Below, piece after piece: positions 25,592-32,166 of a stretch of 32,166 bases of DNA. The notes beneath the pieces were generated by a model, which saw only the letters and a program-made list of their open reading frames with translations, was not told the origin of the DNA and ran no database searches. Within the stretch, counting starts at the first letter, position 1, and every line of letters starts with the position of its first letter. The translations under genes and the position numbers were made by a program. This DNA is from DATGZH01 sp035297265 (GTDB lineage: Bacteria > Actinomycetota > Acidimicrobiia > Acidimicrobiales > RAAP-2), in assembly GCA_035297265.1 (NCBI GenBank), contig DATGZH010000008.1, forward strand, positions 1 to 32,166, in the 5' to 3' direction.

Positions 25592-25597
25592 AGTTTG
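25592..25597 (-). promoter_or_regulatory. Weak candidate -10 box (CAAACT) for the acetyltransferase
   Basis: CAAACT matches TANNNT except for the first base and ends six bases before the GTG start, the same spacing seen at other gene heads here. Confidence 0.22.
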
Positions 25598-25688
25598 GCG
25601 CGAGCTGGGCCCTTCCGACGCCTCGCCGGGTCCCCCTCCCGACGGCCGGAGAGGTAAGAGGCCTCAAAGCGAGGACCCCGACGCGCGG

Positions 25689-26534
25689 TTAAAGGTCGCT
25701 CGGCCAGTTCGGCTGGAAGAGGTGCCACTGCTCAGGGGCCCGCCGGACGAAGCCCTCGAAGACCCGGGCCACGTCCTGGGTCATCCGGGTGACGTCGGCC
25801 CGGAGTGATCCGCTGCGGCTGGCGTCGATCGGCGGGGAGATGACGCCCACGTGGTGCGACCCGGGCCCGCTGTAGACGACGGCGCAGACGAGGGCGGCGC
25901 CGGCCCGGAGGGCGAGCGTGGCCGGCCCAGCGGGGAAGGTCGTGCGCTCGCCGAAGAACTCCACCTCGACCCCATGGCCGCCGAGGTCCCGGTCGCAGAG
26001 CAGCCCGACCAACTTGCCCCGGCGGAGGGCCCGCAGCACCTCGGCGCCCGACTGGCTGTCGAGCGGCACGATCGTGAGGCCAAGGGCCTCGCGCTGGTCG
26101 ATGAACCACTCGAAGAGCTCGGGTGGCTCGATCTGCTCGGCCACGCACGTCATCGGGTAGCCGTCCGCCGCCAGGTAGGCGCCGCCCCACTCCCAGCTGC
26201 CGACGTGGGGCAGCGCCATCACGACGCCCTTGCCGGCGGCCATCGTCGTCTTCAGGTTCTCGTAGCCGTGGATGTGCATGCGGCGGCTCACGTCGCGGGA
26301 GCGGGTCACCGGCAGGCGGGCCCCCTCCATCCAGTAGCGGGCGTAGGCTCGGAAGCTCCGGCGCGCCCAGCGCCGCACCAGCGCCTCGTCGGGGACGACG
26401 TTCGGCGAGCCGTCGGCCAGGATGTGCTCGAGGTGACGACGGGCCATGTCCCGGGGCAGGGCATCTCGTCGGGCGAGAAAGTCGCCCACCACCACCGCGG
26501 CCGCCCAGGCCACCGGCTCGGGCACCCGGGCCAT
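25689..26534 (-). CDS. Lysophospholipid-type acyltransferase, probable phosphatidylinositol mannoside acyltransferase (PatA-like)
   Basis: HtrB/LpxL-family acyltransferase, 281 aa from this ATG. The catalytic block is ALPHVGSWEWGGAYLA, an H-x4-E motif with His110 and Glu115; mycobacterial PatA has HMGNWD here. Downstream signatures include GLLCDRDLGGHGVEVEFFG and TFPAGPATLALRAGAALV. PatA adds palmitate to the mannose of PIM1 or PIM2 on the inner leaflet. Its place between pgsA and pimA is the mycobacterial arrangement and supports the role. The frame continues upstream to the pgsA stop, and the residues there (AERVALNSRQLATYAAYRGL) look like the usual PatA N-terminal helix. The only candidate start in that stretch is a CTG at 26588. 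The true start is therefore uncertain. Confidence 0.87.
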   Translation of the reverse strand: MARVPEPVAWAAAVVVGDFLARRDALPRDMARRHLEHILADGSPNVVPDEALVRRWARRSFRAYARYWMEGARLPVTRSRDVSRRMHIHGYENLKTTMAAGKGVVMALPHVGSWEWGGAYLAADGYPMTCVAEQIEPPELFEWFIDQREALGLTIVPLDSQSGAEVLRALRRGKLVGLLCDRDLGGHGVEVEFFGERTTFPAGPATLALRAGAALVCAVVYSGPGSHHVGVISPPIDASRSGSLRADVTRMTQDVARVFEGFVRRAPEQWHLFQPNWPSDL

Positions 26535-26621
26535 GGCCTCGCCGAGGCCGCGGTAGGCGGCGTAGGTGGCGAGCTGGCGGGAGTTCAGCGCAACCCGTTC
26601 AGCGGTCGGCGGCCGGTCGGC

Positions 26622-27452
26622 TCAGGCGCCGGCGCGGCCGGCCGCGCCGGGGTCGTTGCGCCCGGTCACCTTGGTCTGGCGGGCCCGCATCGCCCGACCC
26701 GTGCGGCTGGCTAGCCGCACCTGCCGACGGGCCCGCCACCGACCGAGGGGCTCGCCGGCCCGGGCCGGTCGGCCCTGCGGCCGGGTCCCTTCGCGCCAGG
26801 CCCGCCAGCGGGAGTCGACCCGCGCCGGGCGCTGGCGCAGACGGGTGTGGGGGCGCGCCGCCGTCGGTGCCGGACCCTCCGCCGCCTGCCAGATCCGGAC
26901 GAACCGGCCGCCCGCGGTGAGGAGCGTGAGCCCGAGGAGCACCCAGAGGATCGGGACGAGGAGGAACGACGCGAGGAAGCCCACGCCGAGGAGGATCATC
27001 CGCTCGGCCCGCTCCATGAGCCCGCCCTTGGCGTGGAGCCCGAGCGCCTCCCCCTTGGCTCGCTCGTAGGAGACGAGGAGTGTGGCGCCGAGCACCGCCA
27101 TGGGCAGGAGCACGAGGTGGCCCTCGTGGGCCGAGACCAGGTACCAGGCCACGCCGCACATGATGACGACATCGGCCACCCGGTCGGTGACCGAGTCGAA
27201 GAACGAGCCCCGGACCGAGGCCGTCCCGGCCGCCTTGGCCACCGGGCCGTCGAGCAGGTCGTGGAAGCCGGTCAGGGTGAGGAGGATGATCGCCAGGTGG
27301 AGGTGGCCCGAGCCCACGGCGAAGGCCGTGGCCGTGGCCATCACCAGGCCGGCCGCCGTCAGCACGTCGGCCGTCACCCCGTGACGGTGCAGCCAGACCC
27401 CGATCGGCGCGGTCTTGCGGTCCACCTTGGACCGCCAACGACCGTCGAACAT
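26622..27452 (-). CDS. pgsA: CDP-alcohol phosphatidyltransferase, probable phosphatidylinositol (phosphate) synthase
   Basis: Integral membrane enzyme that joins CDP-diacylglycerol to an alcohol, by context inositol phosphate, 276 aa. The CDP-alcohol motif is complete in spacing: Asp65, Asp68-Gly69, Ala72-Lys73, Gly82, Asp86, Asp90. The usual Arg after Ala is Lys here. About six TM segments lie between residues 28 and 180. The last roughly 80 residues form an Arg-rich soluble tail, unusual for the family, which normally ends near 200-230. The ATG has AGAGGAG upstream. It shares its reading frame with patA, 87 bases downstream. A phosphatidylglycerophosphate-type product is the alternative, but the patA-pimA context favours phosphatidylinositol. 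Confidence 0.86.
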   Translation of the reverse strand: MFDGRWRSKVDRKTAPIGVWLHRHGVTADVLTAAGLVMATATAFAVGSGHLHLAIILLTLTGFHDLLDGPVAKAAGTASVRGSFFDSVTDRVADVVIMCGVAWYLVSAHEGHLVLLPMAVLGATLLVSYERAKGEALGLHAKGGLMERAERMILLGVGFLASFLLVPILWVLLGLTLLTAGGRFVRIWQAAEGPAPTAARPHTRLRQRPARVDSRWRAWREGTRPQGRPARAGEPLGRWRARRQVRLASRTGRAMRARQTKVTGRNDPGAAGRAGA

Positions 27453-27744
27453 GCAGACTCCTCTGTCCCACGCCCCAGGCCGACGCTCCGACCGACCGGT
27501 CGACGGGCCCCGCCCGCGTCGCCCCACGGCGTGTGCTGTGCCGTCGGGGCCCCCGGGGTCGGGCCGATACGGCCCGTCCTCCCCGGCGAGGACACAGCGT
27601 TCCTTTGGCGACCAGGCTACCACCGGGTCCCTGCCCCTCCCTGGTCCCCGGCCGCACGTGCTCAGGGGGACCGCCGCCCCATAAGCTCGCCGGACGCACG
27701 CCCGACGGGTGGCCGCCGGGGACGGGGCGCAGGGAGGTACCTGA
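27453..27744. promoter_or_regulatory. Divergent promoter region between pgsA and the EF-G-like gene
   Basis: 292 bases without a gene. A GC-rich hairpin lies at 27522-27549 (CCCC ACGGC, nine-base loop, GCCGT C GGGG). Candidate -10 boxes are TAGCCT at 27614-27619 (minus, toward pgsA) and TAAGCT at 27682-27687 (plus, toward the GTPase, giving a leader of about 50 bases). Neither has a recognisable -35. GGGAGGT ahead of the GTG at 27745 is a strong ribosome site. Confidence 0.4.
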
Positions 27745-29817
27745 GTGTCGATCGCACCGTCGGACATCCGCAACGTCGCCCTGGTGGGCCACCACGGAGC
27801 AGGCAAGACCACCCTGGCCGAGGCCCTCCTCGCCTCGACCGGTGCCATCGCCCGCCAGGGTTCGGTCGAGAAGGGCACGACCGTCTGCGACTTCGAGCCC
27901 GAAGAGGTCTCCCGGCAGCTCTCCGTGTCGCTCGCCGTTGCCCCGTTCCACGTCGACGGCGTGAAGGTCAACCTCCTCGATACGCCGGGGTACGCCGACT
28001 TCGCCGCCGACCTGCACACCGCGCTGGCCCTCGCCGACCTGGCCGTCGTGGTCGTGAGCGCCACCGACGGCGTGCAGGCCCAGACCGAGGACGCCTGGCG
28101 GGCGGCCGCCGCCCTCGATCTTCCCCGGGTCATCGTCATCAACAAGCTCGACCGGGAGCGGGCCGACTTCGAACGGGTCCTCGGCGAGGTCCGCGCGGCC
28201 TTCGGCGCCGGTGTGGCCCCGGTCGAGCTGCCGATCGGCATCGAGGCCGACTTCCGCGGCGTGATCGACCTCCTCGACGACAGGGCCACGCTTTACGAGC
28301 TGGGCTCAGGCCCGCCCATCACCGGCACGGAGGGCCCCATCCCCGACGACCTGGCCTCGACCGAGCACGAGGTGCACGAGCAGCTCGTCGAGGGCATCGT
28401 CGTCGGCGACGACGACCTCATGACCCGCTACCTCGACGGCGAGACCATCCCCCGCCAAGAGCTCGAGCCGGCCCTCGCCGGCGGCGTGGCTTCGGGCTCG
28501 GTGTTCCCGGTGCTCTGCTGCTCGGGGGCCACCGGCGTCGGCATCGACCGGCTGGCCCGCCTCCTCGTCGAGCTCTGCCCCTCCCCCGACCAGCGCCCGC
28601 CGGTGACGGTCACCGCCGGCGACACGACCACCGAGGTGGCCTGCGACCCGGCCGGTCAGCCGCTCGTGACCGTGGCCAAGACCTTCTCCGACCAGCACGC
28701 CGGGCGCATCTCGCTCTGCAAGGTGCTCTCGGGGACGATCAAGCCCGACACCGTCCTCACCAACACCCGGGCCAAGAGCGACGAGCGCCTGCACGTGCTC
28801 GAGCTCCTCTGCGGCAAGGAGGTCTCGCCGATGACCGAGGCGGTGGCCGGCGACTTCGTGGCCGTCCCCCGGCTCACGGCGACGAAGACCGGTGACACCC
28901 TCGCCCCGAAGGGGACGCCGGTGTCCCTAACCCTGCCCGAGCCCGAGGCGCCGGCCCTCTCGGTGGCCGTGCACCCCGCCTCCCGGGCCGACGACGACAA
29001 GCTGATGTCCGCCCTGCAGCGCCTGCAGGAGGAGGACGGCACGCTCACGATCTCCCGGGTCGACGAGACCCACCAGACCGTGCTCGGCGTGGCCGGCGAG
29101 GTCCACCTGGCCGTCATCCTCGAACGCCTGCAGCGCAAGTACAGCGTGAGCGTCGAGCGGGAAGACGTCCTCGTCCCCTACCGCGAGACCATCACCAAGT
29201 CGGCGGCGGCCGAGGGGAAGCACAAGAAGCAGTCGGGGGGTCACGGGCAGTTCGGGGTCTGCCACCTCCGTCTCGACCCGCAGGAGCGGGGCGAAGGGTT
29301 CGCCTTCCACGACGCGGTGGTCGGCGGGGCCATCCCGAGGCAGTACATACCGGCGGTCGAGAAGGGCGTCATCGAGACGATGGCCCAGGGTGGCACCTTC
29401 GGCTACCCCGTCGTCGACGTCTCGGTGACCGTCGACGACGGCAAGTACCACTCGGTCGACTCTTCCGAGATGAGCTTCAAGATGGCCGCAGCCCTCGCCT
29501 TCCGCCAGGCCATGGCCGACGCCGGCCCCGTCCTGCTCGAGCCGATCTCCAAGATCGAGGTGACGATCCCCGCCGCCAACCAGGGCGACGTGATGGGCGA
29601 CCTCCACTCCCGGCGGGCCCGCATCCAGGGCACCGACTCGGGTGCGGACGGCCACCAGATCGTCACGGCGTTCGTCCCGACAGCCGAACTGGCCCGCTAC
29701 GCCATCGACCTGCGGGCCATCACCGGCGGCCGGGGCCGCTTCCGCACCGAGGTCGACCACTACGACGTGGTGCCCGAGCACCTCGTGGCCGGGCTGGCCA
29801 AGGCCAAGGCCGGCTGA
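27745..29817 (+). CDS. Elongation factor G-like GTPase (EF-G2/FusA2 type)
   Basis: 690 aa with all five EF-G domains. G1 is GHHGAGKTT (20-28), the switch region is GTTVCDFEPEEVSRQLSVSL, G3 is LLDTPGYADF and G4 is NKLDRE. The sequence GTTVCDFEPEE, in place of the usual RG(I/V)TI-type switch, identifies the EF-G-like paralogue group rather than canonical FusA. Domain IV keeps the HGQFGVCHLRLDP and MAQGGTFGYPVVDV signatures. Canonical fusA normally lies in the str operon with rpsL, rpsG and tuf, which are absent here. Its role in translation is uncertain. Start GTG with a good ribosome site; the only plus-strand gene of this region, divergent from pgsA. Confidence 0.92.
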   Translation: MSIAPSDIRNVALVGHHGAGKTTLAEALLASTGAIARQGSVEKGTTVCDFEPEEVSRQLSVSLAVAPFHVDGVKVNLLDTPGYADFAADLHTALALADLAVVVVSATDGVQAQTEDAWRAAAALDLPRVIVINKLDRERADFERVLGEVRAAFGAGVAPVELPIGIEADFRGVIDLLDDRATLYELGSGPPITGTEGPIPDDLASTEHEVHEQLVEGIVVGDDDLMTRYLDGETIPRQELEPALAGGVASGSVFPVLCCSGATGVGIDRLARLLVELCPSPDQRPPVTVTAGDTTTEVACDPAGQPLVTVAKTFSDQHAGRISLCKVLSGTIKPDTVLTNTRAKSDERLHVLELLCGKEVSPMTEAVAGDFVAVPRLTATKTGDTLAPKGTPVSLTLPEPEAPALSVAVHPASRADDDKLMSALQRLQEEDGTLTISRVDETHQTVLGVAGEVHLAVILERLQRKYSVSVEREDVLVPYRETITKSAAAEGKHKKQSGGHGQFGVCHLRLDPQERGEGFAFHDAVVGGAIPRQYIPAVEKGVIETMAQGGTFGYPVVDVSVTVDDGKYHSVDSSEMSFKMAAALAFRQAMADAGPVLLEPISKIEVTIPAANQGDVMGDLHSRRARIQGTDSGADGHQIVTAFVPTAELARYAIDLRAITGGRGRFRTEVDHYDVVPEHLVAGLAKAKAG

Positions 29818-29843
29818 CCCGGGACTCCCGACGCACCCGGGTC
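29816..29843. terminator. Hairpin between convergent genes, possible bidirectional terminator
   Basis: GACCCGGG, 12-base loop, CCCGGGTC: a perfect eight-pair stem that begins inside the EF-G-like stop codon and ends three bases before the DUF488 stop. No T-run on either strand, so a classical intrinsic terminator is not proven. Confidence 0.4.
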
Positions 29844-29846
29844 GGC

Positions 29847-30287
29847 TCAGCCTGACCGGACGACATCCACCCGGAGACCGGGGTCCAACCGGGCCAGCGC
29901 GTCGATCACGATGGTCCGGTGGCAGAGCGCCGGGTCCCGTTCGACACAGAGCACGGCCACCCGCTGGTCCCGAGCGAGGTCGAGGAGCCGCAGCAGCGCC
30001 TCGTGACCCTGCTGGTCGACGATCGCCTGCATTCGCTCTCGGGCCGCAGCATCCGCCCGGCGCATCCCCGGCCGGTTGTCAGGTGGGTTGCCGAGCGTCG
30101 GCTCGTGGACGTACCCAATACCCGCGGCCGCCAACGCTTCCGCGAGTTGTCGCTTGGAGAACCCCGGCTGGCGGCTGACCGGATGCAGCCGCACGTCGAC
30201 CACCAGGTCGACCAGCGCTCCTTCCATGCAGGCCGTGAAGCCCACGAGGTCGAAGCCCTGGTAACCGACGCTGCAGACGCTACCCAA
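29847..30287 (-). CDS. DUF488 domain protein
   Basis: About 146 aa. The family pattern is clear: SVGYQGFDLVGF at the start, VDLVVDVRLHPVSRQPGFSK, LAEALAAAGIGYVHEPTLGNP, and the Cys motif VLCVERDPALCHR near the end. The function of DUF488 proteins is not established. No ATG or GTG fits; a TTG at 30287 starts exactly where the family begins, 32 bases after the stop of the repeat-protein gene upstream. The frame stays open further upstream, so the start is not certain. It may be cotranscribed with the repeat protein and converges on the EF-G-like gene. Confidence 0.82.
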   Translation of the reverse strand: MGSVCSVGYQGFDLVGFTACMEGALVDLVVDVRLHPVSRQPGFSKRQLAEALAAAGIGYVHEPTLGNPPDNRPGMRRADAAARERMQAIVDQQGHEALLRLLDLARDQRVAVLCVERDPALCHRTIVIDALARLDPGLRVDVVRSG

Positions 30288-30319
30288 GATCGTCAGGCGG
30301 GCCTGGGCGAGATCGGCGT

Positions 30320-32035
30320 TCAGCCATGGCCTCGCGTCGGCAGCTCGCCGACGAACTCGTTGCCCAATTCGTCGGTGGCCACGCAGAACGATGTCGAGGG
30401 ACACGACACGCTCCAGATGAAATTGGAGCCATCTATGGACGTGACGCTCCAGGTCGGCCGAACGCCGCCGAGCTGGTCGAACTCGACGACATACCCGGCG
30501 TAATCCGTGGCGACGCAGCGCTCGACCGACGGGCACGAGAGGCTGAACAGGTTGTCACCGTCGTCCACCTCGGTCCTCGACCACACACTCGCACCGCCTC
30601 GGGGCATCCGTGATGTCAGGATGCCGCCGAACTCGTCGACGCCGACGCACAGGTGAGCCTCCGGGCAGGCGACGGCGTAGACGAGCAACGAGCCATCCAC
30701 GTCGTGGCGCTGCCACGACCTCTTGGACATCGGATCGGTCGAGCTGACCAGGCCGCCTGCGTCGTCGGAAGCCAAGCAGAAGTGCGCGGCCGTGCAGGTC
30801 ACGTCGGCCAGAACATGACCGGGGTCGATCAGAGCCTCACCCCAGGAGGACACTCCGCCGGTGGGATCCGTCGCCACCCAGGCCTCACCGACCCGATCGA
30901 CTGCGACGCAGAAATGTGCCGAGGGACAAGAGACGCCGGTGATCGCGGCGCCGTGACTGAGCGGCATCACAGACCAGGCCGACGCAGGCTCGGTGGATGT
31001 GACGAGATCACCCTCCTGATCACCTCCGATGCAGAGCGAGATCGTCGGGCACGAGAGGGACGTGACGACACCGGCGCCAGGCGCCGGGTGTGACGACCAG
31101 CTCGTTCCTACGCTCGGGTCTTCCGAGGAGAGCACGCTTCCCTTTGGGCCGCCCGCGACGCAGAACATGCGAGAGGAGCAGGCGACGGCGTAGACACTAT
31201 CGAGCTCGTCGACGTGCACGACGCGCCACGTCGTGCCCCCGCCAGTGGGATCGGTGGTCGTCACGGCGTTGCCCGACTGGTCGACAGCGGCGCAGAAGTC
31301 AACCGTCGGGCAGGAGACCGCCGAGAGGATGTGGCTACCGTCGATCCTCATCACCCTCCAGGCGCGACCACCGCCAGCAGGGTCGCTCGACACGACGGCC
31401 TTCCCGTACGGGTTCACCGCGACGCACACCTGGGCCGAGGGGCACGAGACGGCGTTGAGTCCACCGTAGAGATCCACCCTGGCGAGGTGCCAGGCCTGCG
31501 GCCCCCGGACCGGAGTGGTGGACGTCACGAGGTTCCCCTGGTCGGTGCTGGTCACACAGAGGTCGCTCGACGGGCACGAGACACCGGTCACCGAGTGTGC
31601 TCCCAGGCCCACCACCGAGGGGTCCTTGGCGATAGGCGCGCTCTTCCATGTTGCAGGTCCTGCGGCCGGCTCAGTCGACGTCACGACGTCGCCGATGCCA
31701 TCGGCGGCGACGCACAGCGAAGCGGAGGCGCACGAGACGCCGAGGAACGGGTGTCGCGAAGGGACCAGGAAGCTGTACCAGTGGGCGGCTGGGCCCCCCA
31801 CGTCGGAGCCCACGAGCACGTGCCCCGACGTGTCGACCGCCGCACAGAACGACGGGCTCGGGCAGGAGACGCCGGCGAATTGGCCGAAGTTCTGCGCCAC
31901 GATCGACCACGACCGGACCCCACCTGTCGGCTGGGTGGAGACCATGACGTCACCTATGTCGTCGACCGCCACGCAGAGGGACAGACTCGGACACGAGATC
32001 GCGTTGATGGCTCCCACCCCCCTAACTCCGATCAT
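30320..32035 (-). CDS. Cysteine-paired tandem-repeat protein (13 repeats, beta-propeller-like), possibly 5'-truncated
   Basis: 571 aa made almost wholly of 13 repeats of about 43 residues, from residue 10 to the end. Each repeat has a (V/I/L)SCPSxxxC core with cysteines in C-x5-C spacing, then AVDxxGxxxxSTDPxGG and a Trp. The last repeat lacks its second half. All 26 motif cysteines are kept. Similar repeats occur, as I recall, in exported actinobacterial proteins and suggest a beta-propeller stabilised by small disulfide loops. No signal peptide precedes repeat 1: the protein begins MIGVRGVGAINAIS directly, and a TGA stands in frame just before the ATG. GC is lower than the core (30361-30420 is 36/60). 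An insertion element begins within about 120 bases. Function unknown. Confidence 0.8.
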   Translation of the reverse strand: MIGVRGVGAINAISCPSLSLCVAVDDIGDVMVSTQPTGGVRSWSIVAQNFGQFAGVSCPSPSFCAAVDTSGHVLVGSDVGGPAAHWYSFLVPSRHPFLGVSCASASLCVAADGIGDVVTSTEPAAGPATWKSAPIAKDPSVVGLGAHSVTGVSCPSSDLCVTSTDQGNLVTSTTPVRGPQAWHLARVDLYGGLNAVSCPSAQVCVAVNPYGKAVVSSDPAGGGRAWRVMRIDGSHILSAVSCPTVDFCAAVDQSGNAVTTTDPTGGGTTWRVVHVDELDSVYAVACSSRMFCVAGGPKGSVLSSEDPSVGTSWSSHPAPGAGVVTSLSCPTISLCIGGDQEGDLVTSTEPASAWSVMPLSHGAAITGVSCPSAHFCVAVDRVGEAWVATDPTGGVSSWGEALIDPGHVLADVTCTAAHFCLASDDAGGLVSSTDPMSKRSWQRHDVDGSLLVYAVACPEAHLCVGVDEFGGILTSRMPRGGASVWSRTEVDDGDNLFSLSCPSVERCVATDYAGYVVEFDQLGGVRPTWSVTSIDGSNFIWSVSCPSTSFCVATDELGNEFVGELPTRGHG

Positions 32036-32075
32036 TCACGCGGACTCATGACCTGACCAGCGCGTATCCGCGTAC

Positions 32076-32166
32076 GTGCCCTTCCGACCTGGGATTCTGA
32101 CGGTTGCGAAGCCAACCAGAAGCCAGACCAAGAAGGGCACTTACGAGATGCACGCTAACAGCGTCG
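32076..32166 (+). mobile_element. Left end of a probable IS481-type insertion sequence, partial
   Basis: The right edge holds a ribosome site and start of a probable transposase gene (see next entry). Upstream, GTGCCCTTC (32076-32084) and GAAGGGCAC (32132-32140) form a 9-bp perfect inverted repeat around a 47-base loop. The exact left terminus and target duplication cannot be fixed because the other end is outside the window. Confidence 0.45.
32148..32166 (+). CDS. Start of a probable IS481-family transposase, truncated by the window edge
   Basis: Only six codons are visible: Met-His-Ala-Asn-Ser-Val. Many actinobacterial IS481 transposases begin with a His-Ala-Asn stretch before an N-terminal helix-turn-helix. 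AAGGG (32133-32137) lies ten bases upstream as a ribosome site. The family call rests on very little sequence. Confidence 0.42.

Noticed and set aside
30288..30536. Upstream extension of the DUF488 frame
   Set aside because: It runs across the coding end of the repeat protein in another frame and is Arg-rich. The DUF488 family match begins only at about 30272-30287.
30320..32035. Periodic 130-base signal considered as a CRISPR or DNA repeat array
   Set aside because: The periodicity is at protein level with divergent codons, and there are no near-identical short direct repeats with spacers.
32033..32050. Five-codon frame overlapping the repeat-protein start (ATG at 32050, stop overlapping the ATG at 32035)
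   Set aside because: Could be a leader peptide, but it is too short to support and has no ribosome site.

Overview
The window is about 32 kb of very GC-rich DNA whose gene content and order point to an actinobacterium. The lineage is probably deep-branching and possibly acidimicrobial, but that is inference only: there is no rRNA to confirm it. The order pgsA, patA, pimA, (M48), pdxS, pdxT, yebC, ruvC-ruvA-ruvB, yajC-secD-secF, rel, hisS, aspS, rarA is the order I recall from mycobacterial chromosomes. Most of the minus strand is therefore an old conserved core cluster.

Layout. Bases 1-12244 (minus) hold yajC-secD-secF, rel, hisS, aspS, rarA and the start of a secreted S53 protease with a TIG domain. 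Genes within each block are joined by 4-5 base stop/start overlaps. Bases 12245-12874 are a long non-coding gap. Bases 12875-15438 (plus) carry a response regulator and a membrane PAS histidine kinase, placed between yajC and ruvB. Bases 15477-23113 (minus) hold ruvCAB, a membrane GT-C-type protein, yebC, pdxS/pdxT (vitamin B6) and an M48 protease. Bases 23143-27452 (minus) hold the phosphatidylinositol mannoside genes pimA, patA and pgsA. An approximately 1.4 kb lower-GC insert separates pimA from patA. It contains a 3-TM membrane protein, a 73-aa partner and a GNAT acetyltransferase. Bases 27745-29817 (plus) encode an EF-G-like GTPase. Bases 29847-32166 look accessory: a DUF488 protein, a 13-repeat cysteine-paired protein with no signal peptide, and at the right edge the start of what looks like an IS481-type transposase gene.

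How the genes work together: the PI-mannoside enzymes act in sequence on the inner leaflet (PI synthesis, mannosylation, acylation). YajC-SecD-SecF assist Sec export. RuvABC and RarA handle stalled forks and Holliday junctions. PdxS-PdxT form PLP synthase.

The most interesting signals are: (1) the foreign-looking cassette inside the PIM cluster, with a membrane protein whose layout resembles phage-defence TM effectors; (2) a recurrent TANNNT box 6-9 bases upstream of start codons at gene-block heads, suggesting leaderless mRNAs; (3) the IS-adjacent C-x5-C repeat protein that may have lost its 5' end; and (4) charged low-complexity extensions on YajC, SecF, PgsA and the M48 protease. No tRNA, rRNA or CRISPR array was seen.
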